Of a DNA stretch of 64,000 nt, positions 8,441-16,493 are shown piece by piece. Made by a program: the position numbers and the translations under genes. Position 1 is the stretch's first letter, and each line of letters starts with the position of its first letter. A model generated the notes under the pieces. It was not told the DNA's origin, searched no databases, and was given only the letters and a program-made list of their open reading frames with translations. The stretch is from Acanthopleuribacter pedis (GTDB taxonomy: Bacteria > Acidobacteriota > Holophagae > Acanthopleuribacterales > Acanthopleuribacteraceae), in assembly GCF_017377855.1 (NCBI RefSeq), contig NZ_JAFREP010000002.1:372001-436000 (forward strand). The letters are read 5' to 3'.

Positions 8441-9325
8441 TTAAAACGTGGTTTCGGCCAAAAGCGCGTCCCAAAATTGGCCTGCCACTAGGCCGGGTGG
8501 GCCCGCCGCGCGGCGTACCAGATGTTGCTGTGACTTGCGAATCGGGAAGCCTTCGACCGGCAGGGCCACCAAGCGGCCGTCCGCCAATTCCCCGCGAATA
8601 TGGTATTCGGGCAGACCGCCCCAACCCATGCCCGCCATGATGATGTGTTTTTTACTGCTGATATCGGTGACTCGCCAATGGCGCGCGCCAAAGACCACAT
8701 CCCGAGATTGTTCGGGTGAATGACGGCTGCTATCCGCCACCAGCACTTGCACGAAGGCCGCCACGTCGTCGCGGCTCAACGGATGCGTGTGTTGGGCGGC
8801 GGGGTGGTCGCGGTGAGCCACGGGAATAATGGGAACCGTGAGCAAGGGCGCCGTCACGCATAACCCCGGGTCAATGCCGTCCAGGGTCGTGATTGCAAAA
8901 GCCGCCAAACCGTCTTGAACCCGTTCCCAAGGACCGCCCATCATTTCCATCGACAGGTGAATCCGCGTGGCGGGGAACCGGTTTTGAACTTTTTTTAACG
9001 CGCGCAGGACCGGATCCAATGGGCAAATTGCGTTGACCGCCACCGCCACCTCGTTTTCTTCCGGTGTTGCCAAACGGGCCGCGACCCCTTCGAGAACCGC
9101 AAACTGGTGCAGGGTTTTCACCGCTTGATCGTAAAAAATCCGACCTTCACGCGTGAGTTTTGGCCGGTAGTGATCGCGATCCAAAATGAGGAAACCACAG
9201 GTCTGTTCGAGCTTTTGCACCATCTTGCTGACCGCCGGCTGGGATTTGAACAACACTTCCGCCGCCGCCCGAAAGCCGCCGTGTTCTACCACGGCCTGAA
9301 GCACCCTTAGCTGTTCGTGCGTCAT
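8441..9325 (-). CDS. LysR-family transcriptional regulator
   Basis: 294 aa. The N-terminal winged helix has the LysR pattern L-R-V-L-Q-A-V-V-E-H-G-G-F-R-A-A-A, then S-Q-P-A-V-S-K-M-V near 28-36. Residues 90-290 form the periplasmic-binding-like effector domain. It is divergent from the SDR and tautomerase genes, the normal arrangement for a LysR regulator of its neighbours, and the gap holds an inverted repeat (9351-9375). The effector is unknown. Confidence 0.93.
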   Translation of the reverse strand: MTHEQLRVLQAVVEHGGFRAAAEVLFKSQPAVSKMVQKLEQTCGFLILDRDHYRPKLTREGRIFYDQAVKTLHQFAVLEGVAARLATPEENEVAVAVNAICPLDPVLRALKKVQNRFPATRIHLSMEMMGGPWERVQDGLAAFAITTLDGIDPGLCVTAPLLTVPIIPVAHRDHPAAQHTHPLSRDDVAAFVQVLVADSSRHSPEQSRDVVFGARHWRVTDISSKKHIIMAGMGWGGLPEYHIRGELADGRLVALPVEGFPIRKSQQHLVRRAAGPPGLVAGQFWDALLAETTF

Positions 9326-9350
9326 ATTTTTAAGTCCTTGATAGCTTTTA

Positions 9351-9375
9351 GTTATCAGAATGAGGAAATAATAAC
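9351..9375. promoter_or_regulatory. Candidate LysR operator
   Basis: GTTAT (9351-9355) and ATAAC (9371-9375) form an inverted repeat in an AT-rich stretch between the LysR gene and the SDR gene. LysR proteins bind dyads containing T-N11-A in such positions. Only the symmetry is visible. Confidence 0.35.
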
Positions 9376-9463
9376 ATTGGATTCTGTTCGTCGCCGCGTT
9401 TATCTTTGGTGTCGGGATGAGGCCTCACCCAAACCGCAAGAAATAATGTTGTTGGAGAATGTA

Positions 9464-10198
9464 ATGACAGCAAGCATCGATACCGTTCTAATTACCGGCG
9501 CGACCCAAGGTTTGGGGTTTGATATGGCGCGCGGCTTCTTGGCAGCCGGTTCGCGGGTTGTTCTGAACGGCCGCAACGCGGCCAAGTTGACGCGTGCCGC
9601 CGACGCCTTGGGCGAGTCGGACCGCGTCGCAACCGTCGTCGGCGATATTGGCGATCCCGCAACCGGGCGGCGTTTGGTAGACGAAGCCCTGGCGCGTTTC
9701 GGCCGCGTCGACGTGCTCATTAATAATGCGGGAATCTTCGAGCCCAAGCCTTTTTTGGAAGTTGAAGAGACCGATTTACTGAAGTTTTGGCGCACCAACT
9801 TACTGGGGACCTTTTTTACCAGTCAAGCCGCGGCGCGGGTCATGAAGGTCCGTGGTGGTGGGGCCATTATTAACATCGGCACCGTTTTGATCGACCATGC
9901 CGCCAAGGCTTTCCCGGTCACCGCGCCCATGACCAGCAAAGGCGCGGTGCACGGCCTCACCGTAAACCTCGCCGCCGAGCTGGCCGACGACAACATCCGT
10001 GTCAACACCATCGCCGCCGGCATCATTCGTACCCCGCTGCACAACCCCGAGCAGGTCGACCAACTGGCGGGAATGCATCTGCTTAATCGAATCGGCGAAC
10101 CGCGCGACATCACCGAGGCCGCGTTGTTCTTGGCACAAAACAATTTCACCACCGGCGTCATCTTGCCGGTAGACGGCGGCAATGTTGCCGGCCGCTAA
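9464..10198 (+). CDS. Short-chain dehydrogenase/reductase lacking the catalytic Tyr
   Basis: 244 aa, ATG at 9464 with GGAG upstream. The N-terminal cofactor motif T-G-A-T-Q-G-L-G and the N-N-A-G motif are intact. At the active site, where classical SDRs have Y-x-x-x-K, this protein reads P-M-T-S-K, so the Tyr position is Pro; the usual Ser in the I-N-I-(S)-S strand is Gly/Thr. It resembles the SDR at 45506-46285, which keeps both residues. It may bind NAD(P) without normal catalysis. Cotranscribed with the tautomerase gene. Confidence 0.85.
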   Translation: MTASIDTVLITGATQGLGFDMARGFLAAGSRVVLNGRNAAKLTRAADALGESDRVATVVGDIGDPATGRRLVDEALARFGRVDVLINNAGIFEPKPFLEVEETDLLKFWRTNLLGTFFTSQAAARVMKVRGGGAIINIGTVLIDHAAKAFPVTAPMTSKGAVHGLTVNLAAELADDNIRVNTIAAGIIRTPLHNPEQVDQLAGMHLLNRIGEPRDITEAALFLAQNNFTTGVILPVDGGNVAGR

Positions 10199-10224
10199 CA
10201 AAACATCAAGAAGGAGTGTGTTTC

Positions 10225-10422
10225 ATGCCGTATGTGAATATCAAAATTACCGATGACGGGGTAACCCCCGAGGAAAAACGTGCACTCATTGTCAAAACCA
10301 CCGCGGCGCTTCAAGAAGTGCTGGGAAAAGAGCCCGAGCACACGATGGTCGTTATCGAGACCCTGCCGCGTGAAAATTGGGGGCGCATGGCCAAACAGTA
10401 CGGACCCAATGGGTTCACTTAA
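10225..10422 (+). CDS. 4-oxalocrotonate tautomerase-family protein
   Basis: 65 aa, starting at ATG 10225 so that the mature chain begins Pro-Tyr-Val, giving the catalytic N-terminal Pro of the family. AAGGAG lies upstream. Length and the P-E-E-K-R-A-L-I-V-K helix fit small 4-OT enzymes, which move protons on keto-enol substrates in aromatic or halogenated compound breakdown. Substrate is unknown. It follows the SDR gene by 26 bp and overlaps the next convergent gene by 4 bp. Confidence 0.88.
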   Translation: MPYVNIKITDDGVTPEEKRALIVKTTAALQEVLGKEPEHTMVVIETLPRENWGRMAKQYGPNGFT

Positions 10423-10673
10423 TTCGGTTCGCCACTGGACCCGCGGCGCGAACGTGTCGCGGGTCGCTCCCTATGTTCCGATCTTCCACGGTAGATGTCC
10501 TGCAGAACTTGGTGCCTTTTTTTGCCCGACAACTGTGCCAAAAGTCGGGTTAGGCGGCGATCCGGGTGGCTGGGTCGCACCAAATCGAGGGCGACAAGGT
10601 AGTGTTGGGCGTCCAGCCCGAACGGGAAACGCCGGGACAGGACTTCTATGAGTTCTTGAGATGATGCCGACAT
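10419..10673 (-). CDS. Small basic hypothetical protein
   Basis: 84 aa, start at 10673 with GGGAGG upstream. I do not recognise it. The first 60 residues look like a compact helical domain (E-L-I-E-V-L-S-R-R-F-P-F-G-L, then L-V-A-L-D-L-V-R) and the last 20 are Arg/Ser-rich and probably disordered. It is the last gene of the unit beginning with the nucleotidyltransferase-like gene; 41 bp separate it from the coiled-coil gene. Confidence 0.6.
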   Translation of the reverse strand: MSASSQELIEVLSRRFPFGLDAQHYLVALDLVRPSHPDRRLTRLLAQLSGKKRHQVLQDIYRGRSEHRERPATRSRRGSSGEPN

Positions 10674-10714
10674 GGTTACCTCCCGCACCGACAGGTTTTT
10701 TAACGTGGTTGCGG

Positions 10715-10942
10715 TTACTTACTGTTGAGGCCGCGCAGCATGGCGGTACAGCGTTTCAACCGTTCTTGGATTAGGTGCATCGATCGTTGGTGTTGGTTGA
10801 GACGTTGATGCAAGAGGCGCAGGCGTCGGTGGACGCCTTCTATTTCCGCCGTTCCACGTGCCGCCTCTAATCGCTGTTCGGCCAGGGTGTCGTGCAATTG
10901 GCTTAATCGCACTTCTAGGCGCGGCTGGTTGGTTGCGCTCAT
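10715..10942 (-). CDS. Small coiled-coil protein
   Basis: 75 aa, almost entirely charged heptad-like helix (L-E-V-R-L-S-Q-L-H-D-T-L, L-R-L-L-H-Q-R-L-N-Q-H), no membrane segment. The start overlaps the stop of the upstream gene by ATGA, so the two are translationally coupled. The function is not recognisable; it may be an assembly partner of the beta-helix protein. Confidence 0.65.
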   Translation of the reverse strand: MSATNQPRLEVRLSQLHDTLAEQRLEAARGTAEIEGVHRRLRLLHQRLNQHQRSMHLIQERLKRCTAMLRGLNSK

Positions 10943-12054
10943 GAGCGTTTCCCCCGTGCCGGTTGGCTTCGACCCAGAGGTGTTGGAAACAACCCGATGA
11001 CCTCGACTTGCTCAGAGAAGAATTGGAACTGGAGGCCGAGAAAGGTCCAGGCCGATTTGAGATGCCGAAAGCGGCCGACAGCCTGCCGCGCCGGTGGTTG
11101 TTTGGGGCGGATGCGGGTGATGCTCGGCAGCTTGGTTTTGTGAGACCAGGTAGGCAGGCGCGTGTTCAATGCGAGGTCCGGCAAAACCAGGCAGTGTTCA
11201 TGGAGGCTTCCCGCCGGGACCTGGGTGTTGTGGGTGACAATGGCGTCGCGTACAACACTGTTGCGCCCAACGTGAACGCCGTCGGCCAGGGTGGCGTAGG
11301 GCCCGATCGTGCAGCCTTCCTCGATCACCACCCCTTCGCCGATCAAGTTGGGACCCATGAAGGTGCAATCTTTGGCGATCTTCGAGTGGGCCCCTATGAG
11401 AATATCTTTGCCCTCCACAAAGTTGGTGTACCGGTTCAGCTCGCGGTAATCGGCCAAACTTTTCAGGGTAAAGCTGGGGTCCGACAGCCGCAGGTTGCGG
11501 ATGCCCTGGTTCTGCCGGCTCAGGCGTTTCACGATTGCCTCTGTCGAAACACCGGGTGCCATGGAGGCCACTTGGGCGAGCAAGGTCCTTGGCGCGATGT
11601 AACACAAGGGTTTGGTTTCGCGTCCAGCCGAGAACAGGGTGCTGTGATGGTAGATGCTGGGTAAAAAAAAGCTGCCGAGGAAGAGCCCGGACATCAGCAA
11701 AACCCCTTGGCCGGTGGCGGGTTCTTCCTCGGACAGCAAGCGAGGTAAGTCGTTGGCGTTGCGTTCGGGCACCACGGAAACGGAGACACCCTGAACCTTG
11801 CGGCGCTGCAAAAAGAGGCGGGTGTCGCGGTGCCCCGTGCGCAGGTTGATCAGGATTTTCCGAAACCCGCATTGGCGCAGCCAAGCTATTTGTTTTTCGA
11901 TAAGGGTTACCCGGCCGACAGGCAGCAGTGGCAGTGCCATGGCGGCTTCCGCGGCGACCATTTCCTCGGGGACGTGGTGGTAATCAATGACAACCGGAAT
12001 CGTCGCCGGGGCGGATACGGTCGAAACGGAAGCAAGGTGTGAAACATGGCTCAT
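10939..12054 (-). CDS. Degenerate sugar-nucleotidyltransferase-like protein with left-handed beta-helix
   Basis: 371 aa. The first about 200 residues follow the nucleotidyltransferase layout (L-P-V-G-R-V-T-L-I-E-K-Q-I, then G-F-R-K-I-L-I-N-L) but lack the N-terminal G-x-G-T-R-L nucleotide signature. Residues about 215-290 carry hexapeptide repeats (I-G-A-H-S-K, I-G-E-G-V-V, I-G-P-Y-A-T, V-G-R-N-S-V) of a left-handed beta-helix. A role in sugar nucleotide or polysaccharide assembly is possible, but catalysis is doubtful. It heads a three-gene unit; a TGAGAC repeat cluster lies 130-200 bp upstream. Confidence 0.7.
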   Translation of the reverse strand: MSHVSHLASVSTVSAPATIPVVIDYHHVPEEMVAAEAAMALPLLPVGRVTLIEKQIAWLRQCGFRKILINLRTGHRDTRLFLQRRKVQGVSVSVVPERNANDLPRLLSEEEPATGQGVLLMSGLFLGSFFLPSIYHHSTLFSAGRETKPLCYIAPRTLLAQVASMAPGVSTEAIVKRLSRQNQGIRNLRLSDPSFTLKSLADYRELNRYTNFVEGKDILIGAHSKIAKDCTFMGPNLIGEGVVIEEGCTIGPYATLADGVHVGRNSVVRDAIVTHNTQVPAGSLHEHCLVLPDLALNTRLPTWSHKTKLPSITRIRPKQPPARQAVGRFRHLKSAWTFLGLQFQFFSEQVEVIGLFPTPLGRSQPARGKRS

Positions 12055-12180
12055 GGGGTGACTCCTCGTCGGGAATGGGTTGCCTGTTCGGCGCGATACC
12101 TTAGAGCAGTGCCTGTGCCGGCTTTTATGAAGATGTTTAAGTGCTTGTAAAAAAAAGAGTTTGTTCTGTAGATGATTAGT

Positions 12181-12250
12181 TGAGACAAGTCTGAGACACA
12201 GGTGTTGTCTCAGAATGTGTCTCAGGGTGTGCCCTTGTGAGACGTGTCTC
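12181..12250. promoter_or_regulatory. Cluster of TGAGAC/GTCTCA inverted repeats
   Basis: In 70 bp the hexamer TGAGAC or its complement occurs six times (12181, 12192, 12206, 12218, 12238, 12245). TCTGAGACA (12190-12198) and TGTCTCAGA (12206-12214) form a perfect 9-bp dyad with a 7-nt loop. It may be a multi-site operator for the leftward gene at 12054, or a local expansion. Confidence 0.4.
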
Positions 12251-12381
12251 GCCTCGGGAAAGAACCTCGTGTGACGCAGCCCAAATCCCCGCCGTCACCC
12301 GAGCGACTGGGCCCGGGGTCGGTGAATGCGCTTCGGGGTGCCGATCCTTGACTCGGTTTTCAGGGTTGTGGAACTTATCTC

Positions 12382-12600
12382 TAACCCGCATTTCTCACAA
12401 GGAATTCTGCTACGGGGCAACCCATGCGATTACGAGGGTTTGCCTTCCGCGGGGCGGCCGGCCGCTTTACTCGGTCGAGCCGCCTTCGCCTCAGCTGCTA
12501 CGCCGAATGGTCGGACCCCTGTGCCGTGGCTTGGTCGTAATCTTCGCACTAACAAGGCTTTCACCTTCTCGCGACGAATCCTTGTGAGAACCGCGGGCTA
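12382..12600. mobile_element. Repeat family A, full copy 1 (MITE-like, 219 bp)
   Basis: The left end TAACCCGCATTTCTCACAAG and the complement of the right end match at 17 of 20 positions. The interior shares a long GC-rich core (TCGGTCGAGCCGCC, then CAGCTGCTACGCCGA) and CTTCTCGCGACGAATC with the copy at 29514, and in reverse orientation with 42946. There is no coding capacity, so any movement would need an enzyme supplied in trans. Confidence 0.7.
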
Positions 12601-12955
12601 AGTGAAAAGGATCCAAAGGAAATTTGTTCACAGGGGTTTGGGTTGGCCGCACGCGTTCGCGGTGATCGGTGAATCATGCTGGGGTGCGTCTTTTCGGAAG
12701 GTGTGACCGAGGCTACATTCCCGCGGGTCCTTGTAAGATCGCTTTCCTTTTCCTTCGACTTTGCCCGGATGTCACCCATAATGAAGATGAAGACAGACAA
12801 AAATTCGTCTGATTCATTGCCACAAGTTCCGATCTGTTAACCAGATTTGTCGGAATATCAATATAGAATTTTTGTGGCCTGGGTGTTTCCGACCTATTAT
12901 TCGCGTCCTTGTGTCCCTAATGTGCTTCCACTTCTCGTTTTTCGGAGGTATTTCT
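12601..12955. other. Leader region before the FeeM-like gene
   Basis: I see no convincing gene here. The last part, before the GTG start at 12956, is AT-rich and must contain the promoter of the acyltransferase gene, but no clear -35/-10 pair stands out. Confidence 0.4.
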
Positions 12956-13888
12956 GTGGGCGTTTTTATTCGTATTGCCAAAACTCCCAAGGAGCTCGAT
13001 GAGCTATTCCAACTCAGACATCGCGTATTTGCCGAACAAGACCGTTTGGCCCCCCTCTCTCCCGACGGCCGGCTCGCCGGTCGTTTTGATGCATTCCCCT
13101 CTACTGTCAATTTGATGGCGGAACAGGCGGGGATCGTTGCCGGGGGGGTGCGCTTGACCCGAGGTATTCAAGCCGGCGATCCCGCCCGAGCCTACTTTGA
13201 CTTCAACCCGTTTATTCAAGCGCAACACCTTAACCCCGATCAGGTTCTATTTTGCAGCATGTTGTGTGTCGATCCCGCCTTTCGGGGCCAACAACGACTC
13301 ATTCAAAACCTACTGTTGATGACTGCTTATTATGCCTATCACAACGGCATGAGCCATCTACTCGCACCCGTTCGCCCCACCGTGGTGAAGAAGTTGACCG
13401 GGATGGGCTTTCGCCCCATTGCCGAAACCTTCACCCAAGCTGAGACCGGGTTGGTTATTTGCCCCATGGCTTTGGCTTTGGGAGATTTACCCGAATCTTT
13501 TTTGCGATTTATTGAAAATCAGCAAATTCATCACTATACCGAAAACTTTGAACGCGCCTTTTTTGAGCCGGGTGAGACCGTGATCCATGCCGGCGACAAA
13601 GGACGTGAAGCCTACTACATCGTCGATGGTTCTGCCGATGTGCTGGTGCGTCAGGGTGAGGCACGCCGTTGTGTCAACCAATTGGGGCCCGGTGATCTCT
13701 TTGGCGAGCTTGCCCTGTTGACCGAGGACGCGCGCAGCGCCGATGTGGTTGCCACGAGCCCGTTGGATACCATGGTGCTTGGCCGTCATTGGTTTCAAAG
13801 TCACATCATGAACAATCTCGACCATGTCGGCGCCTTGCTGCGTTTGATGGGCGGTCGGCTAAAAAAGACCTTGTGTCAAATTCATTAA
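12956..13888 (+). CDS. FeeM-like N-acyltransferase (GNAT fold) fused to a cyclic-nucleotide-binding domain
   Basis: 310 aa. GTG start at 12956 with CGGAGG seven bases upstream. Residues 1-170 have the order of N-acyl amino acid and autoinducer synthases: L-F-Q-L-R-H-R-V-F at the N-terminus, then a C-V-D-P-A-F-R-G-Q-Q-R-L-I CoA loop. Residues about 190-300 are a cyclic-nucleotide-binding beta-roll (F-F-E-P-G-E-T-V-I-H, then G-D-L-F-G-E-L-A-L-L). This suggests allosterically gated acyl transfer (inference). The Rv1355c-like gene follows in the same direction after 178 bp. Confidence 0.78.
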   Translation: MGVFIRIAKTPKELDELFQLRHRVFAEQDRLAPLSPDGRLAGRFDAFPSTVNLMAEQAGIVAGGVRLTRGIQAGDPARAYFDFNPFIQAQHLNPDQVLFCSMLCVDPAFRGQQRLIQNLLLMTAYYAYHNGMSHLLAPVRPTVVKKLTGMGFRPIAETFTQAETGLVICPMALALGDLPESFLRFIENQQIHHYTENFERAFFEPGETVIHAGDKGREAYYIVDGSADVLVRQGEARRCVNQLGPGDLFGELALLTEDARSADVVATSPLDTMVLGRHWFQSHIMNNLDHVGALLRLMGGRLKKTLCQIH

Positions 13889-13937
13889 ACACCGTGGTCT
13901 GAAATCCGGTTCCCGACTCGCCTCGCGTGGGTTGGGC

Positions 13938-13953
13938 GCCGCTTCTTAGGTTT
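13938..13953. repeat. Repeat family B, single end
   Basis: CCGCTTCTTAGGTT matches the right end of family B (compare 5089-5105 and 38861-38877). No matching left end was found nearby. Confidence 0.35.
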
Positions 13954-14066
13954 CCACAGGGGTAGACCCCTGCTTGTGTTTGGTAGCGGTTCACCCAAAA
14001 GACCGGCTTTTGGCTCGCCGGTGTTTGGCCGGCGTGTGTCCCCGTATCATTCAAAAGGAAAGTTGT

Positions 14067-16355
14067 ATGCAAGTTTCTGAAAAAAAATGTTTTATCGAAG
14101 ATCTTGTCAGCATTTCTGTTGCTGATCATGCCGTTTATCGGCCCCTTGTGTTTTCCGCTTCAAATCCCGCCCAGTGGCATGCCCTGCAATCTTTATGTGC
14201 GACGGGACGCGTGGTTCGTTTCGTGGATGCGTTGGGCCCACAGTTGCGGGGCCTGGCGGGTATCCGTTTCCCCGAGGGGCCCTTGCAAGAGCCCGCTTAC
14301 CAGGCGTGGTGCGATGCGCTGCTGCAAGGCGCATCGCCGCGCAACTGGGGGAATTACGTGTTTTACCCTTGGACCGGAACTCTGGTTCAGCTTCTTCCCG
14401 AGGCTTTGTTTCGCGAACTGCGCCTCAACCGTAACCAGAACAAAATTACCGCTGCTGAACAAGCCGTCCTGTCACGCCAAACGGTTGGTCTGGTTGGGCT
14501 TTCTGTCGGGAACGCGATGGCGCTGACCATGGCCATGGAAGGGTGTTTCGGCGCCGTCAAGTTGGCGGACTTTGACACCCTTGAATTGTCGAACATGAAT
14601 CGGATCCGTGCCTCCGTGACCGACTTGGGGTGTGCCAAAACCGTGCTGGCCGCGCGTCAAATCGCCGAGCAGGATCCCTACCTCCAGGTATCTTGCTTTC
14701 ACGAGGGCATTCACGATCACAACCTCGCCGAATTTTTTGATAGCCCGCGACTCGATGTTTTGGTCGAAGAATGTGACGACATGGCCTTAAAGGTTCGCTT
14801 GCGTCACGAGGCCAAAGCGCGCCGCATTCCCGTGATTATGGAGTCCAGTGACCGCGGCGTGCTTGATATCGAACGTTTTGATTTGGAACCGGATCGGCCA
14901 ATTTTTCACGGTTTGGTGAAGGAGGAGGCACCGGTGGCGGCGCGCGATCCTTTCGCGCGCATGGACTTGGCCTTACAAATTAATCGGATTCAGGACGTTT
15001 CCCCGCGTATGCTGGCTTCCATTCTGGAAATCGGTGATACCTTGACCACCTGGCCGCAACTGGCGGCCGATGTGGTTGCCGGCGGCGGCCATGTCTGTCA
15101 CGCCGTACGCGCGGTTGCCCTCGGTTGGGTGCAGGGCTCCGGCCGCTGGATCCTCGACGGCCTCGGCGCCTTGCAGCAAGCACCTCTGTTAACCGGGCCG
15201 GCCGAAGCCTGTACAAAACCCGGCCCTGATTGTGCTGTGGAGCAGGCCACACCGGAGGGGATGAATCCGAGGCTACACGCGCTGCTCGATGCGGCCCGGC
15301 TTGCGCCTTCGGGCGGCAACAGCCAACCCTGGCGGTTCCACGTGGACGAGGACGGTTTTTGGGTTCGCGCGGAACACGCGGGCGTTGTCCAGGCCCTTGA
15401 CTTCGACCGCGGGCCAACCTGGATGGCCCACGGGGCGGCGGTGGAAAATGCCGCGATTCAAGCCGCCGCGTTCGGTGGCCGTCTCACCGTTTCTCCTTTT
15501 CCATTTCCCGATCAACCCGATGTCTCCGCGCGCTGCACCTGGTCAGCCGAACCGGATCGATCCGGCCTGCCCCAACTCGCCGGCGCGCTTGGGGCTCGCT
15601 TGACCTCGCGGCAAGGCCCGCCGGGAGGTGAGGCACCCCCTTTTCCTCTTGAGCGACTCCGCGATCTGTTCCCCCAAAACCTAAGCCTTCAGTGTTGGCA
15701 GGATCCGGCCGCGCGTACCCGCATGGGTGAATTGCTTGCGGTGGGTGAACGTATTCGTTGCCTTCATCCCGAGCTGCATCGCGATTTGTTCCATGAGATC
15801 TACCGCGATAACGGCGCCTTTTCACACCGGCGTACCGGAATTGAATACGGAGAACTGGATCTTGCCCCCGCGCAAGCACTTGCGGTTCGCCTGCTCGAGC
15901 GGCCGGAGGTCGTTGCCGAGGTGCGTGCTGTAAACGGCGCACGGGGTTTATGTGCCGGCTTTGCCGCACCGATTGCTGCATCGCCCGCCTTGATCTCCCT
16001 CCACCTTGATCGAGACCGCCCCGGTGATTGGTTTGAATTGGGGCGCCAGGTGCAACGATGTTGGCTTTCCTTGCATCAAAATGGATGGCTGGTCCAACCC
16101 ATCGGCACCACGCTGTTTCTTCTTCGCCTGGCTAAGCATCGTCCTGAGCTTGGCTTCAACCATCATGAAATCCACGAGCTCGAGCGGGTCTCCGCCGCGC
16201 TGCGGGGCGAATTCAACCTCAACACCGACCGTGCCGTTTTCCTAATGCGCTGTTTCCCGGGCCAACCAAGCCCTCGGCGTAGTCGTCGCAAATCCCTGGC
16301 CGAATTGGTACGTCTGGGTAGTCCCGTCCCCGTTTCTGATCAACCCGCAAGGTAA
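14067..16355 (+). CDS. Rv1355c-type protein: ThiF/E1-like domain fused to a nitroreductase domain
   Basis: 762 aa, start at 14067 with AAAGGAAAG upstream. Residues about 130-330 are an E1/ThiF-like fold: V-G-L-S-V-G-N-A nucleotide loop, D-F-D-T-L-E-L-S-N-M-N-R with the Asp and Arg of adenylating enzymes, and E-E-C-D-D. Residues about 405-740 resemble an FMN nitroreductase, opening with A-R-L-A-P-S-G-G-N-S-Q-P-W-R-F. This order is that of the Rv1355c family, of unknown function. Such a protein could adenylate a carboxyl group and carry out a flavin redox step. Its neighbour suggests an N-acyl product as substrate (inference). Confidence 0.82.
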   Translation: MQVSEKKCFIEDLVSISVADHAVYRPLVFSASNPAQWHALQSLCATGRVVRFVDALGPQLRGLAGIRFPEGPLQEPAYQAWCDALLQGASPRNWGNYVFYPWTGTLVQLLPEALFRELRLNRNQNKITAAEQAVLSRQTVGLVGLSVGNAMALTMAMEGCFGAVKLADFDTLELSNMNRIRASVTDLGCAKTVLAARQIAEQDPYLQVSCFHEGIHDHNLAEFFDSPRLDVLVEECDDMALKVRLRHEAKARRIPVIMESSDRGVLDIERFDLEPDRPIFHGLVKEEAPVAARDPFARMDLALQINRIQDVSPRMLASILEIGDTLTTWPQLAADVVAGGGHVCHAVRAVALGWVQGSGRWILDGLGALQQAPLLTGPAEACTKPGPDCAVEQATPEGMNPRLHALLDAARLAPSGGNSQPWRFHVDEDGFWVRAEHAGVVQALDFDRGPTWMAHGAAVENAAIQAAAFGGRLTVSPFPFPDQPDVSARCTWSAEPDRSGLPQLAGALGARLTSRQGPPGGEAPPFPLERLRDLFPQNLSLQCWQDPAARTRMGELLAVGERIRCLHPELHRDLFHEIYRDNGAFSHRRTGIEYGELDLAPAQALAVRLLERPEVVAEVRAVNGARGLCAGFAAPIAASPALISLHLDRDRPGDWFELGRQVQRCWLSLHQNGWLVQPIGTTLFLLRLAKHRPELGFNHHEIHELERVSAALRGEFNLNTDRAVFLMRCFPGQPSPRRSRRKSLAELVRLGSPVPVSDQPAR

Positions 16356-16445
16356 AGGTTTCGGAACCACGGGTGAGATTCTGGGAAAATTCCCTGGCCG
16401 ATGCGCCATTTGCGAATCCCCTTTAATCGAATCCTAAACGAGAAA

Positions 16446-16465
16446 GGCGGCGGATGCCCGCCGCC
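16446..16465 (-). terminator. GC-rich hairpin terminator after the fasciclin gene
   Basis: GGCGGCGG (16446-16453) and CCGCCGCC (16458-16465) form a perfect 8-bp stem with loop ATGC. On the minus strand it is followed by CTTTCTCGTTT, a moderately T-rich tail, 28 bp beyond the fasciclin stop. Confidence 0.6.
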
Positions 16466-16493
16466 CCTAAGGCCTTTTCCGTGCATCATCTTT

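Noticed and set aside
12234..12251. CTTGTGAGAC as another family A end
   Set aside because: Only about ten bases match and the sequence belongs to the TGAGAC cluster; no core or GCGGG follows.
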